From: an uncultured Alloprevotella sp.
Lineage (GTDB): Bacteria; Bacteroidota; Bacteroidia; Bacteroidales; Bacteroidaceae
Direction of reading: 5' to 3'
Length of the DNA stretch: 64,000 nucleotides
Assembly: GCA_944322325.1 (NCBI GenBank)
Contig: CALUOQ010000008.1
Location: 1-64,000 of the forward strand
The position numbers and the translations under genes were made by a program. Below, piece by piece: positions 54,666 through 62,670 of the stretch. The notes below the pieces were generated by a model. The model worked only from the letters and a program-made list of their open reading frames with translations, had not been told where the DNA came from and did not search any database. How positions within the stretch are numbered: position 1 is the first letter of the stretch; each line of letters opens with the position of its first letter.

Positions 54666-55817
54666 TTAAGATGGAATGTTTCCCTGCAACGCCTTTTGCA
54701 GGAAGGTTAAGGACTTCTTGCGTTCGTTTGCAAGTTTGGAGTTGACGCCTGCGTAGTCGATAGAGGGCAGCATGTCCGGGTTGACGAAATCTTGGGTAAC
54801 TATTCGGTGGGCTACGTCGAATAGTTGTACCAAGCTCTCCATGCGGATATTGAAACGGTCCGGAGTGATGGTGATGAAGTCCTTGTTGAAGTTCAGGGCA
54901 AATGCAGTTCCGTGGAAAGAACTGGCTACGACGAAAGCTGCACCGTCTATAAGGCGGAGAAATGTCGTCACGTCTGCCATGGCGAAAATACGGTCAAAGC
55001 CATAGTCCTTTGCTTTTACAGGATAAGTGGAGCATACCACGTACATCTTCAGTTGGTGGGCATGGGCTATGCGGCGTGCCTGTTCGAAGATAAAATCGTT
55101 GTTGAACCGTTCGACACTGTAAACTAGCAGATAGGTTCCGTCTTCAATGTCTATTTTTGCTTTTCGGCCTATCTTTCGCCAGTTATCGGCGTGGACGAGT
55201 AGCGAAGGGTCGAGAACGTGTTCGCATTTCGGGAATCCTATTTGGTGGAAGTAACTTGTCGTCTGGCTTTCACGGACGGATAAGGCTTGGAAGGTTTTCA
55301 ACCGTTGTATGATGGATGGCAACTCGTTTTCAGGAAAAGCTTCTATGCCCGAAGAGGCGGCGTAGGCTATGCGCCGGGCGTGACCGAAGTCCAAAAAGAA
55401 AGCGGGATCATAACCTCCGTTATGTACGCTGTTCCACACTTGGTCCGAACCGCTTACATAGCAGTCGGCTCGTGGCGGGGACTGCCGTAGCGCTTTAATG
55501 TCGTGGTAAGGGCGGGTAAAGTGAAACCTGTGAGTGACGAAGCGGCGTAGCCGACGGCGTAACGTGGCGTAGACCAGCAAGGCCGATGTGGCATAGACTG
55601 TACGGCGAATGAGGTTTCCCAGCGACCGGTCCGTGAGGAATGTACGTACTTTCTGGGAAGTGCGATAGGCTTTCCGCCAGTAATTGATGAAGAACACTTC
55701 AAAGCCTAGCTGTTCTATGGTTAATGCTAGTGCGTATGCCTGTAGCATACTGCCGAAGTTGGCTACGTCCAATATGGTGATGATGCCTACTTTTTTGCGT
55801 GGAGAGTGATTATTCAT
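54666..55817 (-). CDS. polysaccharide pyruvyl transferase family protein (copy 1)
   Basis: The 383-residue protein matches the pyruvyl-transferase family: VGIITILDVANFGSMLQAYA at the start, CYVSGSDQVWNSVHNGGYDP, and the SSFHGTAFALNF segment. Members add pyruvate ketals or act as related transferases on surface polysaccharides. The start overlaps the end of the F420-type dehydrogenase gene by 8 bp. The same pair occurs again at 61510/62671. Confidence 0.85.
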   Translation of the reverse strand: MNNHSPRKKVGIITILDVANFGSMLQAYALALTIEQLGFEVFFINYWRKAYRTSQKVRTFLTDRSLGNLIRRTVYATSALLVYATLRRRLRRFVTHRFHFTRPYHDIKALRQSPPRADCYVSGSDQVWNSVHNGGYDPAFFLDFGHARRIAYAASSGIEAFPENELPSIIQRLKTFQALSVRESQTTSYFHQIGFPKCEHVLDPSLLVHADNWRKIGRKAKIDIEDGTYLLVYSVERFNNDFIFEQARRIAHAHQLKMYVVCSTYPVKAKDYGFDRIFAMADVTTFLRLIDGAAFVVASSFHGTAFALNFNKDFITITPDRFNIRMESLVQLFDVAHRIVTQDFVNPDMLPSIDYAGVNSKLANERKKSLTFLQKALQGNIPS

Positions 55818-57054
55818 GGTGTTTAAGTGTGTGGATGATTCGTCTGCCGGTTTTCAAAAAGGTGACGAGGATGCGTTGCCTCTTAATCCCTTCCATGAGG
55901 TGCATTTTCAGGCGCTCTCGTGTGGGTATGGCTGTTTTTACTGCTATCGCGAGATCCCCCGTTTTCCGATAAGTATCCATGAATGAGTCCTTCGTCGGAG
56001 GTCTTTGAGATGGGTGACGCAGATTGGTGTTTCCACGGACTGCTTCGTTCAGAGTCCGTTCCTCTGATTGCATGTTGGAACTCATTTTATCCCATAGTGT
56101 TTGACCTTTCGCTGTGTTCACAAGTACGAGGCTGACGCCTTCACGTATTTTGAACTGCGTGGGTGCTTCGCGTCCCAGCCCCCAGAAATCGCCGATGGTC
56201 AGGTCACCTGTGCGCGCCGTCCGAGCATAGGGGCATTGATGACAGTTTTCGCGGAAGGACAATCCGGTCCAGAAGGCAGTGATATACGGGTCGTGCGGTA
56301 AGCATACTCGTCTAAGGTTCCCATTGAGCGCTTCCCCAAATTGTATCCCATATTGTATCCCATATTGTGCTTTCCAACGGAAAGCCACTTTCAAGTCTTT
56401 TAGAGGGCTTCGCAATCTTTGGGCCTGACTCGTTACGTCCTCCCGAAGCATCCGCTGCGGTGGTACGCCGTGGCAGATGAGATCAATGGTCGTTAGGTGC
56501 TCATTGTCTTTTCTTAGGAACCTGCGTAACCCGGCGACTTGACAGGGTGTGCCGACGAAGAGCACTTCCTTACCGTTTCTTAACTCCTTTCGGATATCTC
56601 GGAGTATGGGACCTATGTGACTCTGTACGTATTTCGAACCCTTCAGTGCCGCTAGCTCTTCTGTTTGTTCGACTCTGATATGCCGGATGTTTTGAAAGTT
56701 CTGTTGTGCGCATCCGTATACGATTCCTCCTTGTTCTAGGATGTAGCGTCCAGCGGCTGTTGCTGCTCCCCCCGATGACGATGTCTGACGCTCTTCCGCG
56801 TCTTTACAGGCCGTGGCAAAGACGCACCGAGGTTCGTGTAGCTCTACCGGATGAAGCGCTGGGCATACGGTCTGGCATAGCCTGCATCCCGTACACAAGT
56901 CCGTTGCTATTTGCGGATGGATGTATCCTAATTCGTCTTCGCTCATCGCGATGGCATCGTGTGCACAGGCGTTCGCGCAAGCCGCGCAACCTGTGCAAAT
57001 GTCGTGCGGGCAGACCTGTGACAAGGGGCCCGTCTCGTGTCCGTTTTCGCTCAT
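55810..57054 (-). CDS. F420 hydrogenase/dehydrogenase beta-subunit-like protein (copy 1)
   Basis: The 414-residue protein has two 4Fe-4S clusters at the N-terminus (CTGCAACANACAHD and CTGCRLCQTVCP), then SSSGGAATAAGRYIL, GTPCQVAGLRRFLR, and CPYARTARTGDLTIGDFWGL. In Bacteroidota these proteins stand beside pyruvyl transferases in capsule loci and probably supply electrons or reduce a sugar intermediate. The exact reaction is unknown. A 12-bp exact tandem duplication (around 56340-56368) gives the run QYGIQYGIQFG. Confidence 0.82.
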   Translation of the reverse strand: MSENGHETGPLSQVCPHDICTGCAACANACAHDAIAMSEDELGYIHPQIATDLCTGCRLCQTVCPALHPVELHEPRCVFATACKDAEERQTSSSGGAATAAGRYILEQGGIVYGCAQQNFQNIRHIRVEQTEELAALKGSKYVQSHIGPILRDIRKELRNGKEVLFVGTPCQVAGLRRFLRKDNEHLTTIDLICHGVPPQRMLREDVTSQAQRLRSPLKDLKVAFRWKAQYGIQYGIQFGEALNGNLRRVCLPHDPYITAFWTGLSFRENCHQCPYARTARTGDLTIGDFWGLGREAPTQFKIREGVSLVLVNTAKGQTLWDKMSSNMQSEERTLNEAVRGNTNLRHPSQRPPTKDSFMDTYRKTGDLAIAVKTAIPTRERLKMHLMEGIKRQRILVTFLKTGRRIIHTLKHHE

Positions 57055-57113
57055 ATGGTGTAAGAGAAAGGTGTAATCCTATTGGTCAGATAAAACCAAG
57101 AGGTATGTTGCGG

Positions 57114-57521
57114 TTAGGAGATTGTCAGATTGATTAACGCTTTTCTGAGAAGCCATTGAGTAGCCATCGCGTCTTGTTCCACCACGTGTTTTCTCGCTCG
57201 ACGCAGCGGGCGCGCCACTTCCAGCACGTACTTCAGGTCCGCGCTGCCGTCTTCGTCCGGCGGGGTACCCACTGCGCTGAACACGACGTCCACATCGTTC
57301 AGGCAGGTCGTCAGGTCGGTCGTAAAGTGCAACCGGCCTTCCCGTTGGTTGCGCAGGACCATCTCGTCGAGGCCCGGTTCGTATATCGGTACCTCTCCGC
57401 GTTCCAGTGCTTCGATCTTCTCAGCGTTGACGTCCACGCAGGTCACGTCCACGCCCATTTCAGCAAAACAAGTTCCGGAAACAAGCCCTACATAGCCTGT
57501 TCCTACGATTGCTATCTTCAT
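57114..57521 (-). pseudogene. truncated UDP-glucose 6-dehydrogenase
   Basis: The first 105 residues or so are a normal UDP-glucose dehydrogenase N-domain: [20 protein letters not shown] (NAD-binding), [12 protein letters not shown] and [20 protein letters not shown], ending in LEVAR. The rest departs abruptly into [20 protein letters not shown], which is not the family's sequence, and stops at 135 residues instead of about 430. The central linker and the C-domain with the catalytic Cys are missing, so it cannot make UDP-glucuronate. A deletion joining the gene to the 3' end of another (a different frame of the same stretch reads [19 protein letters not shown], then stop) is the simplest reading. 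Confidence 0.8.
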
Positions 57522-57581
57522 ATAATTATTTGTTGGTAAATAGTCTGATTTTCTTTAATAGGACTCCTTTCAAAGAACTTT

Positions 57582-58655
57582 TCAGTTAGAATTAGGTGAT
57601 ATGCATTGCATATAGGTTTCGATGGACCTTTTTGCAATTAAAGGCCATGAATATGAAGCTACGGCATTATGGGCAGTCTTTCGCAGTTCTTCAGTGTGTT
57701 CTTGGTATTCACGAATTGCTTGTAGAATTGTTTTTGCAATTTCGCTACTATCCAGAGCAGTCACCCATCCGGCGTGGTGCTGAGTAATCAACTCGCTCAT
57801 ATTGGTTTGTGGGGTCACAATACATGGTATACCGTATGAAAGCGCTTCAATAATGGCCATCGGCATTCCCTCATAACGTGAAGTGTGAATGAAAATATCC
57901 CCATTATGAAGCACATCTTCTTTATCTTTCCCAAAGATTGCGCCGTGATATTGAGCTATATCATGCAATGGCGTGAGAAGGGTTTGAAACTTATCGTCAT
58001 AAGTATATCCATAGAAATGGACTTCCGCTTTTCCTAGAAGTCTTCTCTGTATTTTCTCCAATGCTTGGAGCAGGTAGTCAAGACCTTTGTGAAATATGTC
58101 AATCCGGCCTAAGAATATGATTTTGATGGGATTATTAACCGTTTTAGTTGCCGTAAAGTTTGCTGGCATAGTGACGCCGTTGGGGATGATTACGTTATTA
58201 CTCAGTTTTGCGAATATCGAACGCCGCTGTTCAGCCTCATTTAAGTAGATAATGGCACTTGATTGCTTTATAATGCGATTAAAGACAATCACGTTCGCAA
58301 TCTTCTTTTGGAACCAAGATTTTCTTTGGTTTTCAACAGAGCTTGCTCCATGCATCTCTATCAGGTAAGGAATGCCTTGTTTCCGTAAGTAATTGGACCA
58401 CTGGATATAGTGCCATTTGTATAAGGAATGAAATATGACGATTTGCGGAGTGAAACTTTCGATAAAGCATCGAAAGTCTTTGTCGCGCAGAATGACATCA
58501 CACGGCGCGTCATAGTAATCATGAAAGTTGGGTGACAGACAAAGAAGTCTGACCTCGTGGCTCAGCTCACGCTGGTACGCAGATAGATTCACGACAACTT
58601 CGCTTATGCCTGTTCGCCCCTTAATCCCGAGGGTGAAGATATGGACTATACGCAT
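57582..58655 (-). CDS. family 4 glycosyltransferase
   Basis: The 357-residue GT-B enzyme has an N-terminal IFTLGIKGRTGISEVVVNLS and the C-terminal half with IKIIFLGRIDIFHKGLDYLL and the donor-binding EGMPMAIIEALSYGIPCIVT. It transfers a sugar from a nucleotide donor onto the growing polysaccharide. AT-rich compared with the neighbouring 60-64 kb genes. It starts 6 bp after the EpsG-like gene. Confidence 0.88.
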   Translation of the reverse strand: MRIVHIFTLGIKGRTGISEVVVNLSAYQRELSHEVRLLCLSPNFHDYYDAPCDVILRDKDFRCFIESFTPQIVIFHSLYKWHYIQWSNYLRKQGIPYLIEMHGASSVENQRKSWFQKKIANVIVFNRIIKQSSAIIYLNEAEQRRSIFAKLSNNVIIPNGVTMPANFTATKTVNNPIKIIFLGRIDIFHKGLDYLLQALEKIQRRLLGKAEVHFYGYTYDDKFQTLLTPLHDIAQYHGAIFGKDKEDVLHNGDIFIHTSRYEGMPMAIIEALSYGIPCIVTPQTNMSELITQHHAGWVTALDSSEIAKTILQAIREYQEHTEELRKTAHNAVASYSWPLIAKRSIETYMQCISPNSN

Positions 58656-58661
58656 GGTCTG

Positions 58662-59759
58662 CTAGTGATTAAAACAAGTGGAGTATGGATAAACGTAATT
58701 CCAGTCCGGGCGCAAAATGGAAGTAACGAGATAGTAGCTGATATAGAGTGCGGAAATGATGACGGTTGTAATGACATAATTGTCTTTTTTCAATTGGCTT
58801 AAAGCATATGGGATGGCAATAAGCTGAAAAAGACGAAAATACCAAGCAACACGTGACATGATGGCAAAGAAAACTCCCAAGGTTTGGAATATCGCGGTAG
58901 CCATAAGCATCCATGTTATATCTGTGGCAAGTTCTCTGTTGGTTTTATGGCTTTTTGTCAGTAAATAAAATAGAAGTACAAGGGCATCCATGACTAAGAT
59001 AATCGCGGGAGCAATTTTACCTTCGTCGAAATAGGCCGAATCCTCAAAGTAGGACTGAACCAAGCCCGTTGAGAAAATGAGATTGATTAAGGCGTTTCCC
59101 GTAGTAAGAGTGATTGCCCAAGCTACAAGAAAGTATTTAATATAACTACTTTTGAACGGTACATGTACGAAGAACCATGACAATAGGAATACGATAGACG
59201 ACTTATGCATGTAAAAGGCTAAAAGCATTAGCAGGAAAAATCGTAAGTCTTTCCCTTTCTTCAATTCCATATAGGACCATAATATAAATCCCGTGGCTAC
59301 GACTTGGCGCACGATATTCATACTAGAATCGTGGAAGCGAGCAAAAAAGAAAAGCAAGATTGAAACACCAACCAAGGGCGAATACTTTTTGATGAACTTG
59401 TAATACCAATAGTAAGCAAAAGCCGATGTTGCGATTAATATCGTTTGGGGATTTGTGGAGATATATGATAATAACTTGTTCAACCAGATAAATCCCATCT
59501 CAAAACGTTCTGAATAGAAAGAAAGTTCTTTAATCTCAGTCCGATTAATTCGCTCATATAAATCAATGTATCCACTTGTATCATTTCCGATATCAGACGC
59601 ACGAAGTGCCGCAAGCAATCCTAAGAAACAGAAAAGTATAGGGGTCTTAATGTCTATAGTTGATGACGACAATGCATTAGACATGGTCCTAAGGTGAAGC
59701 TTGCTCGGCAACGCTACAGATAGGAAAATAACAATAAGAGATAGCGTGTAAACAGTCAT
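58662..59759 (-). CDS. EpsG-family polysaccharide polymerase-like membrane protein
   Basis: The 365-residue integral membrane protein has about ten hydrophobic helices and the EpsG/Wzy-like start LLAALRASDIGNDTSGYIDL followed by YERINRTEIKE. Such proteins polymerise repeat units in the outer leaflet of the inner membrane. AT-rich with little codon bias, as is typical for Wzy. This is the only polymerase candidate in the visible part of the cluster. Confidence 0.8.
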   Translation of the reverse strand: MTVYTLSLIVIFLSVALPSKLHLRTMSNALSSSTIDIKTPILFCFLGLLAALRASDIGNDTSGYIDLYERINRTEIKELSFYSERFEMGFIWLNKLLSYISTNPQTILIATSAFAYYWYYKFIKKYSPLVGVSILLFFFARFHDSSMNIVRQVVATGFILWSYMELKKGKDLRFFLLMLLAFYMHKSSIVFLLSWFFVHVPFKSSYIKYFLVAWAITLTTGNALINLIFSTGLVQSYFEDSAYFDEGKIAPAIILVMDALVLLFYLLTKSHKTNRELATDITWMLMATAIFQTLGVFFAIMSRVAWYFRLFQLIAIPYALSQLKKDNYVITTVIISALYISYYLVTSILRPDWNYVYPYSTCFNH

Positions 59760-59778
59760 TCCTAATTAGGCGCAAAAC

Positions 59779-60546
59779 TTATATGCGAAACTTATTTCTA
59801 AGTGTTTTTAAGCGAAATACTCTGATGATGGTCTCAATGTTGCTCTGCCCTAATAAGCTCATAAGTTTCCATTTGAAATGGGCAATACGCATGGTGCGCT
59901 TTTTAACCCAACTGCCGGCAAAATGATGGATTGATACGGTTTTATCGGTTAAATAAATCTGGCCGTTATGCGTACTTTTAGGATTGAAGTATTCTTTCGG
60001 ATAAACCCAGACGCCGGCGACTTGCTGGATATCGGGCGTATTCTGAAGGCCGTGTTCGCAGAGTAGCTCCGTGGTGTACTGCACGACGGTCTTGAAGTTC
60101 AGCGAACCGTCCAGGTTGCGGAAGTGCAACGTGGCATACAGGTCGAGCAATTCGCGGTACAGGCCGAGGCCGGGGTTTACCCCCAGGCCAAGGCCGGGAG
60201 CTACGGCTGGAGCCGTAGCTCCCGTTGCGTCCTGTTCGCATCCCATGAACGGGCCGCGGGCGATGATGTCGTCCAGCGGGCGGATGACCTCCACGTCCGT
60301 GTCGAAGTAAAGCCCGCCGTGCTCGTAGAGTATCTTGAAGCGCGCGTAGTCCGACACGAAAGCATACTTCCCGGCCTCGTAGGCCTCCCGCGTATAGGGA
60401 ATAGCATTCACGTCGAAATTATCCTCGTTCCACTCCCGTATCTCATAGTCCGGCAGGAACTTCCGCCACGACTCGATGCACTTCACCGCCAGCGGCGGCA
60501 ACGGGTTCCGCCCGAACCAGCAATAATGAATCACCTTGGGTATCAT
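59779..60546 (-). CDS. GT32-type capsular glycosyltransferase
   Basis: The 255-residue protein opens MIPKVIHYCWFGRNPLPPLA and carries the sugar-transferase DxD motif in GGLYFDTDVEVIRPL. The ATG at 60546 overlaps the stop of the preceding gene (ATGA); a frame open to 60612 lies within that gene and is ignored. A 30-bp perfect inverted repeat (60195-60224) inside the gene encodes GATAPAVAPG, which reads as an insertion before the conserved PGLGLGVNPGLG. Confidence 0.85.
   Translation of the reverse strand: MIPKVIHYCWFGRNPLPPLAVKCIESWRKFLPDYEIREWNEDNFDVNAIPYTREAYEAGKYAFVSDYARFKILYEHGGLYFDTDVEVIRPLDDIIARGPFMGCEQDATGATAPAVAPGLGLGVNPGLGLYRELLDLYATLHFRNLDGSLNFKTVVQYTTELLCEHGLQNTPDIQQVAGVWVYPKEYFNPKSTHNGQIYLTDKTVSIHHFAGSWVKKRTMRIAHFKWKLMSLLGQSNIETIIRVFRLKTLRNKFRI
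60195..60224. repeat. intragenic palindrome in the GT32-type gene
   Basis: The 14-bp arms CGGGAGCTACGGCT and AGCCGTAGCTCCCG are perfect complements with a 2-nt loop. A shorter GGGG-TTTA-CCCC palindrome lies at about 60172-60183. The segment is in frame. Confidence 0.8.
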
Positions 60547-61520
60547 AGCATTTTCTTTTTTAGTTTGTAGAGTTTCAAAAGTGGTCTGTACAGTCCGACG
60601 CACGACAACCAAAGGCTTGCCCGCCTTATCAGAGAGGGTACCGGGTCTTTTTTGATATAGGAACGATAATCTGAGAACAGGATAATGAACTCTTTGTTAG
60701 TATAGATGCCCGCATCAAAAGCCCGGCTCATGCTCATCACCGCAAAATGAGCAAAACACAAATCGTGGCAGGGCATTCCTTGGGTAAGTTTGTCAAGAAG
60801 TCCCAGCAAGCGCATGTCATGGTCGTACGTGGCTTGGGTATAACTTCGAACGATCGAATTAGGATTATTCCCATTCACATAATGATAATAGGCTTTAGGA
60901 TGATAAACCACTTTGATCGCGTGCTTCAATAAGGAGACGTTCACATATACATCCTCACAAAACGAAATTTCCAGCGGGAACGACACATTATACTCCCTGT
61001 AACAAGCTCGTCGGACGAGCTTGTTACAGCAGCTGCCGTGCAACTGCTGGAACAGTTCGCGGAGCACCGTCTCGTGGTCGAGGGCGGAGGGTTGCTGCCT
61101 GACGTAACGCTGGCCGCGGCGGTCGTTGACGTAATAGTCACAAATGACCATGTCGGCGTCTTCAGCCTTGGCCTTGGCGTAGAGTTCCTCCAACATTTTC
61201 GGTTCGACCCAATCGTCCGGGTCGGCATGGATGGTGTATTCCCCGCGGGCATTGTCGAGGCCGCATTGGCGCGCCGAGCTTACCCCGCCATTCTCCTTGT
61301 GAAACACACGGACTCGCGGGTCTTTCTTCGCATACTCCTCACAAATCTCACCACTTTTATCAGGGCTCCCGTCGTCTACCAACAATACCTCGAAGTCCCG
61401 GAACGTCTGCGCCAAAATGCTGTCCACACACTTCCGCAGGTACTTCTCCGCCTTGTACACCGGGACAATCACCGATACTTTCGGCGCCGGTCCGCCGCTC
61501 TTCTCCACTTTATTTTCCAT
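60543..61520 (-). CDS. family 2 glycosyltransferase
   Basis: The 325-residue GT-A enzyme has VIVPVYKAEKYLRKCVDSIL, VLLVDDGSPDKSGEICEEYA and the acidic HADPDDW that binds the donor. The C-terminal half includes SCCNKLVRRACYREYNVSFP, a common family segment; the DNA encoding its centre is a perfect 33-bp palindrome. It overlaps the upstream pyruvyl transferase gene by 11 bp. Confidence 0.88.
   Translation of the reverse strand: MENKVEKSGGPAPKVSVIVPVYKAEKYLRKCVDSILAQTFRDFEVLLVDDGSPDKSGEICEEYAKKDPRVRVFHKENGGVSSARQCGLDNARGEYTIHADPDDWVEPKMLEELYAKAKAEDADMVICDYYVNDRRGQRYVRQQPSALDHETVLRELFQQLHGSCCNKLVRRACYREYNVSFPLEISFCEDVYVNVSLLKHAIKVVYHPKAYYHYVNGNNPNSIVRSYTQATYDHDMRLLGLLDKLTQGMPCHDLCFAHFAVMSMSRAFDAGIYTNKEFIILFSDYRSYIKKDPVPSLIRRASLWLSCVGLYRPLLKLYKLKKKML
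60997..61029. repeat. 33-bp perfect palindrome inside a glycosyltransferase gene
   Basis: Arms CTGTAACAAGCTCGTC and GACGAGCTTGTTACAG (16 bp each) flank a single central base. It lies in normal, conserved coding sequence (NKLVRR...CYREYN) with no insertion. Immediately next, 61028-61050 is a near-palindrome of CAGCAGCTGC with GCAACTGCTG (9 of 10). Confidence 0.85.
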
Positions 61521-62661
61521 CTTCGCTCAATGCCTTTCTGAGAAACTCCGTTGATTTCGCCTGCCACTCCCGCTTGATGCGGTCCACGCGCGCCCAGTCT
61601 ATCGGTTCGCGCAGCCTGGCCGCCACGTCCTCCGCCCGACCCGTCGTCACCAGCCGGTCCTCCAGGCCGAACAGCCCCAGCAGCGAATGGAAGCGCGCCT
61701 GACCCCGGTCCGCGTTGCCCAACGCCACAAACGGACGGTGGAAGATGATCGAGAACACGCTGCCGTGGAACGAGTCCGTCAGCACGTACTCCGCGTCCAT
61801 GAACGCCCTGAGCCATGCCGTCACCGGCGGGAATACCCGGTCCGCCATCGGCGTACTCGCCGGCGCCGCGCCCGCCACCCGGGGCATCACCTCGAACGCC
61901 GTCACTCCCAGCTCTGCCGCCACGCTCCGTTTCAAGGCTTCCGTCTCCGCCGAGCGGTCCAGTACGTAGCAGAAGAAGTCGCCCGCGCTCCGCGCCTCGC
62001 CCGCCTCACCGACCAGCCGCTCGTACGCCTCGTGCCCGTGCAGAAGTGTCGGGTCCAGCACATGCTCAGCCGCCACGCCAAGGTGCGCCCGGCACAGGCT
62101 GACGCCGCCCGACTCGCGCACTGACACCGCGTCGAACTTCCCGGCCAAAGCCCGGCAACGCGCCGCCAGCTTCGGGGAAAACTCCCACTTATCCGTGCCG
62201 AACGAGGCCGCGTAGGCCACCCGACGCATCCGCGCCTCCCCGGGCAGAAAACCCAGAAAAAAGTCCGGCTGACAAGGCGAGTAAATGGGCCGCCACACCT
62301 GGTCGCTGCCCACTACGTAGGCGTCGTATCGCTGCCGCGCATAGTCCGCCCGAAGGCCCCGCGTGCTGTATATCGGCGACGTGCGGGGCACTATCTGTCC
62401 CTCGATGAACCGACGCGTGTGCTGCTGAATCACGGACTCCTCGCCGCGCGACGTCCACGCCACCCATTTGCGGCCCAGCAGCAGGCGGACGAGGTTCTTC
62501 GCCAGCCGCCCGCCCCAGCGCCAGAGCGCATGGAAACGGTACGTGCGCTGTACTACCCAAGCCTCGTGCCCCATCTCCCGGAGCACACGCTGCAATGCCC
62601 AGCACTGTAGCAGGCCGCCGTAGTTCGTCCGCAAAGGCTGTGTCAGTATGCCTATCTTCAT
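61510..62661 (-). CDS. polysaccharide pyruvyl transferase family protein (copy 2)
   Basis: The 383-residue protein has the same plan as the gene at 54666: KIGILTQPLRTNYGGLLQCW, YVVGSDQVWRPIYSPCQPDF and DSFHGSVFSIIFHRPFVALG. GC-rich, unlike the AT-rich middle of the cluster. It starts 9 bp after the second F420-type gene, repeating the pair seen at 54666/55810. The two copies are only distantly similar, so they are not a recent duplication. Confidence 0.85.
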   Translation of the reverse strand: MKIGILTQPLRTNYGGLLQCWALQRVLREMGHEAWVVQRTYRFHALWRWGGRLAKNLVRLLLGRKWVAWTSRGEESVIQQHTRRFIEGQIVPRTSPIYSTRGLRADYARQRYDAYVVGSDQVWRPIYSPCQPDFFLGFLPGEARMRRVAYAASFGTDKWEFSPKLAARCRALAGKFDAVSVRESGGVSLCRAHLGVAAEHVLDPTLLHGHEAYERLVGEAGEARSAGDFFCYVLDRSAETEALKRSVAAELGVTAFEVMPRVAGAAPASTPMADRVFPPVTAWLRAFMDAEYVLTDSFHGSVFSIIFHRPFVALGNADRGQARFHSLLGLFGLEDRLVTTGRAEDVAARLREPIDWARVDRIKREWQAKSTEFLRKALSEDGK

Positions 62662-62670
62662 CTCGTTCGT

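Noticed and set aside
60997-61029. Insertion sequence end or mobile-element inverted repeat inside the glycosyltransferase gene
   Set aside because: The reading frame and the conserved protein segment are uninterrupted, and there is no transposase or target duplication.
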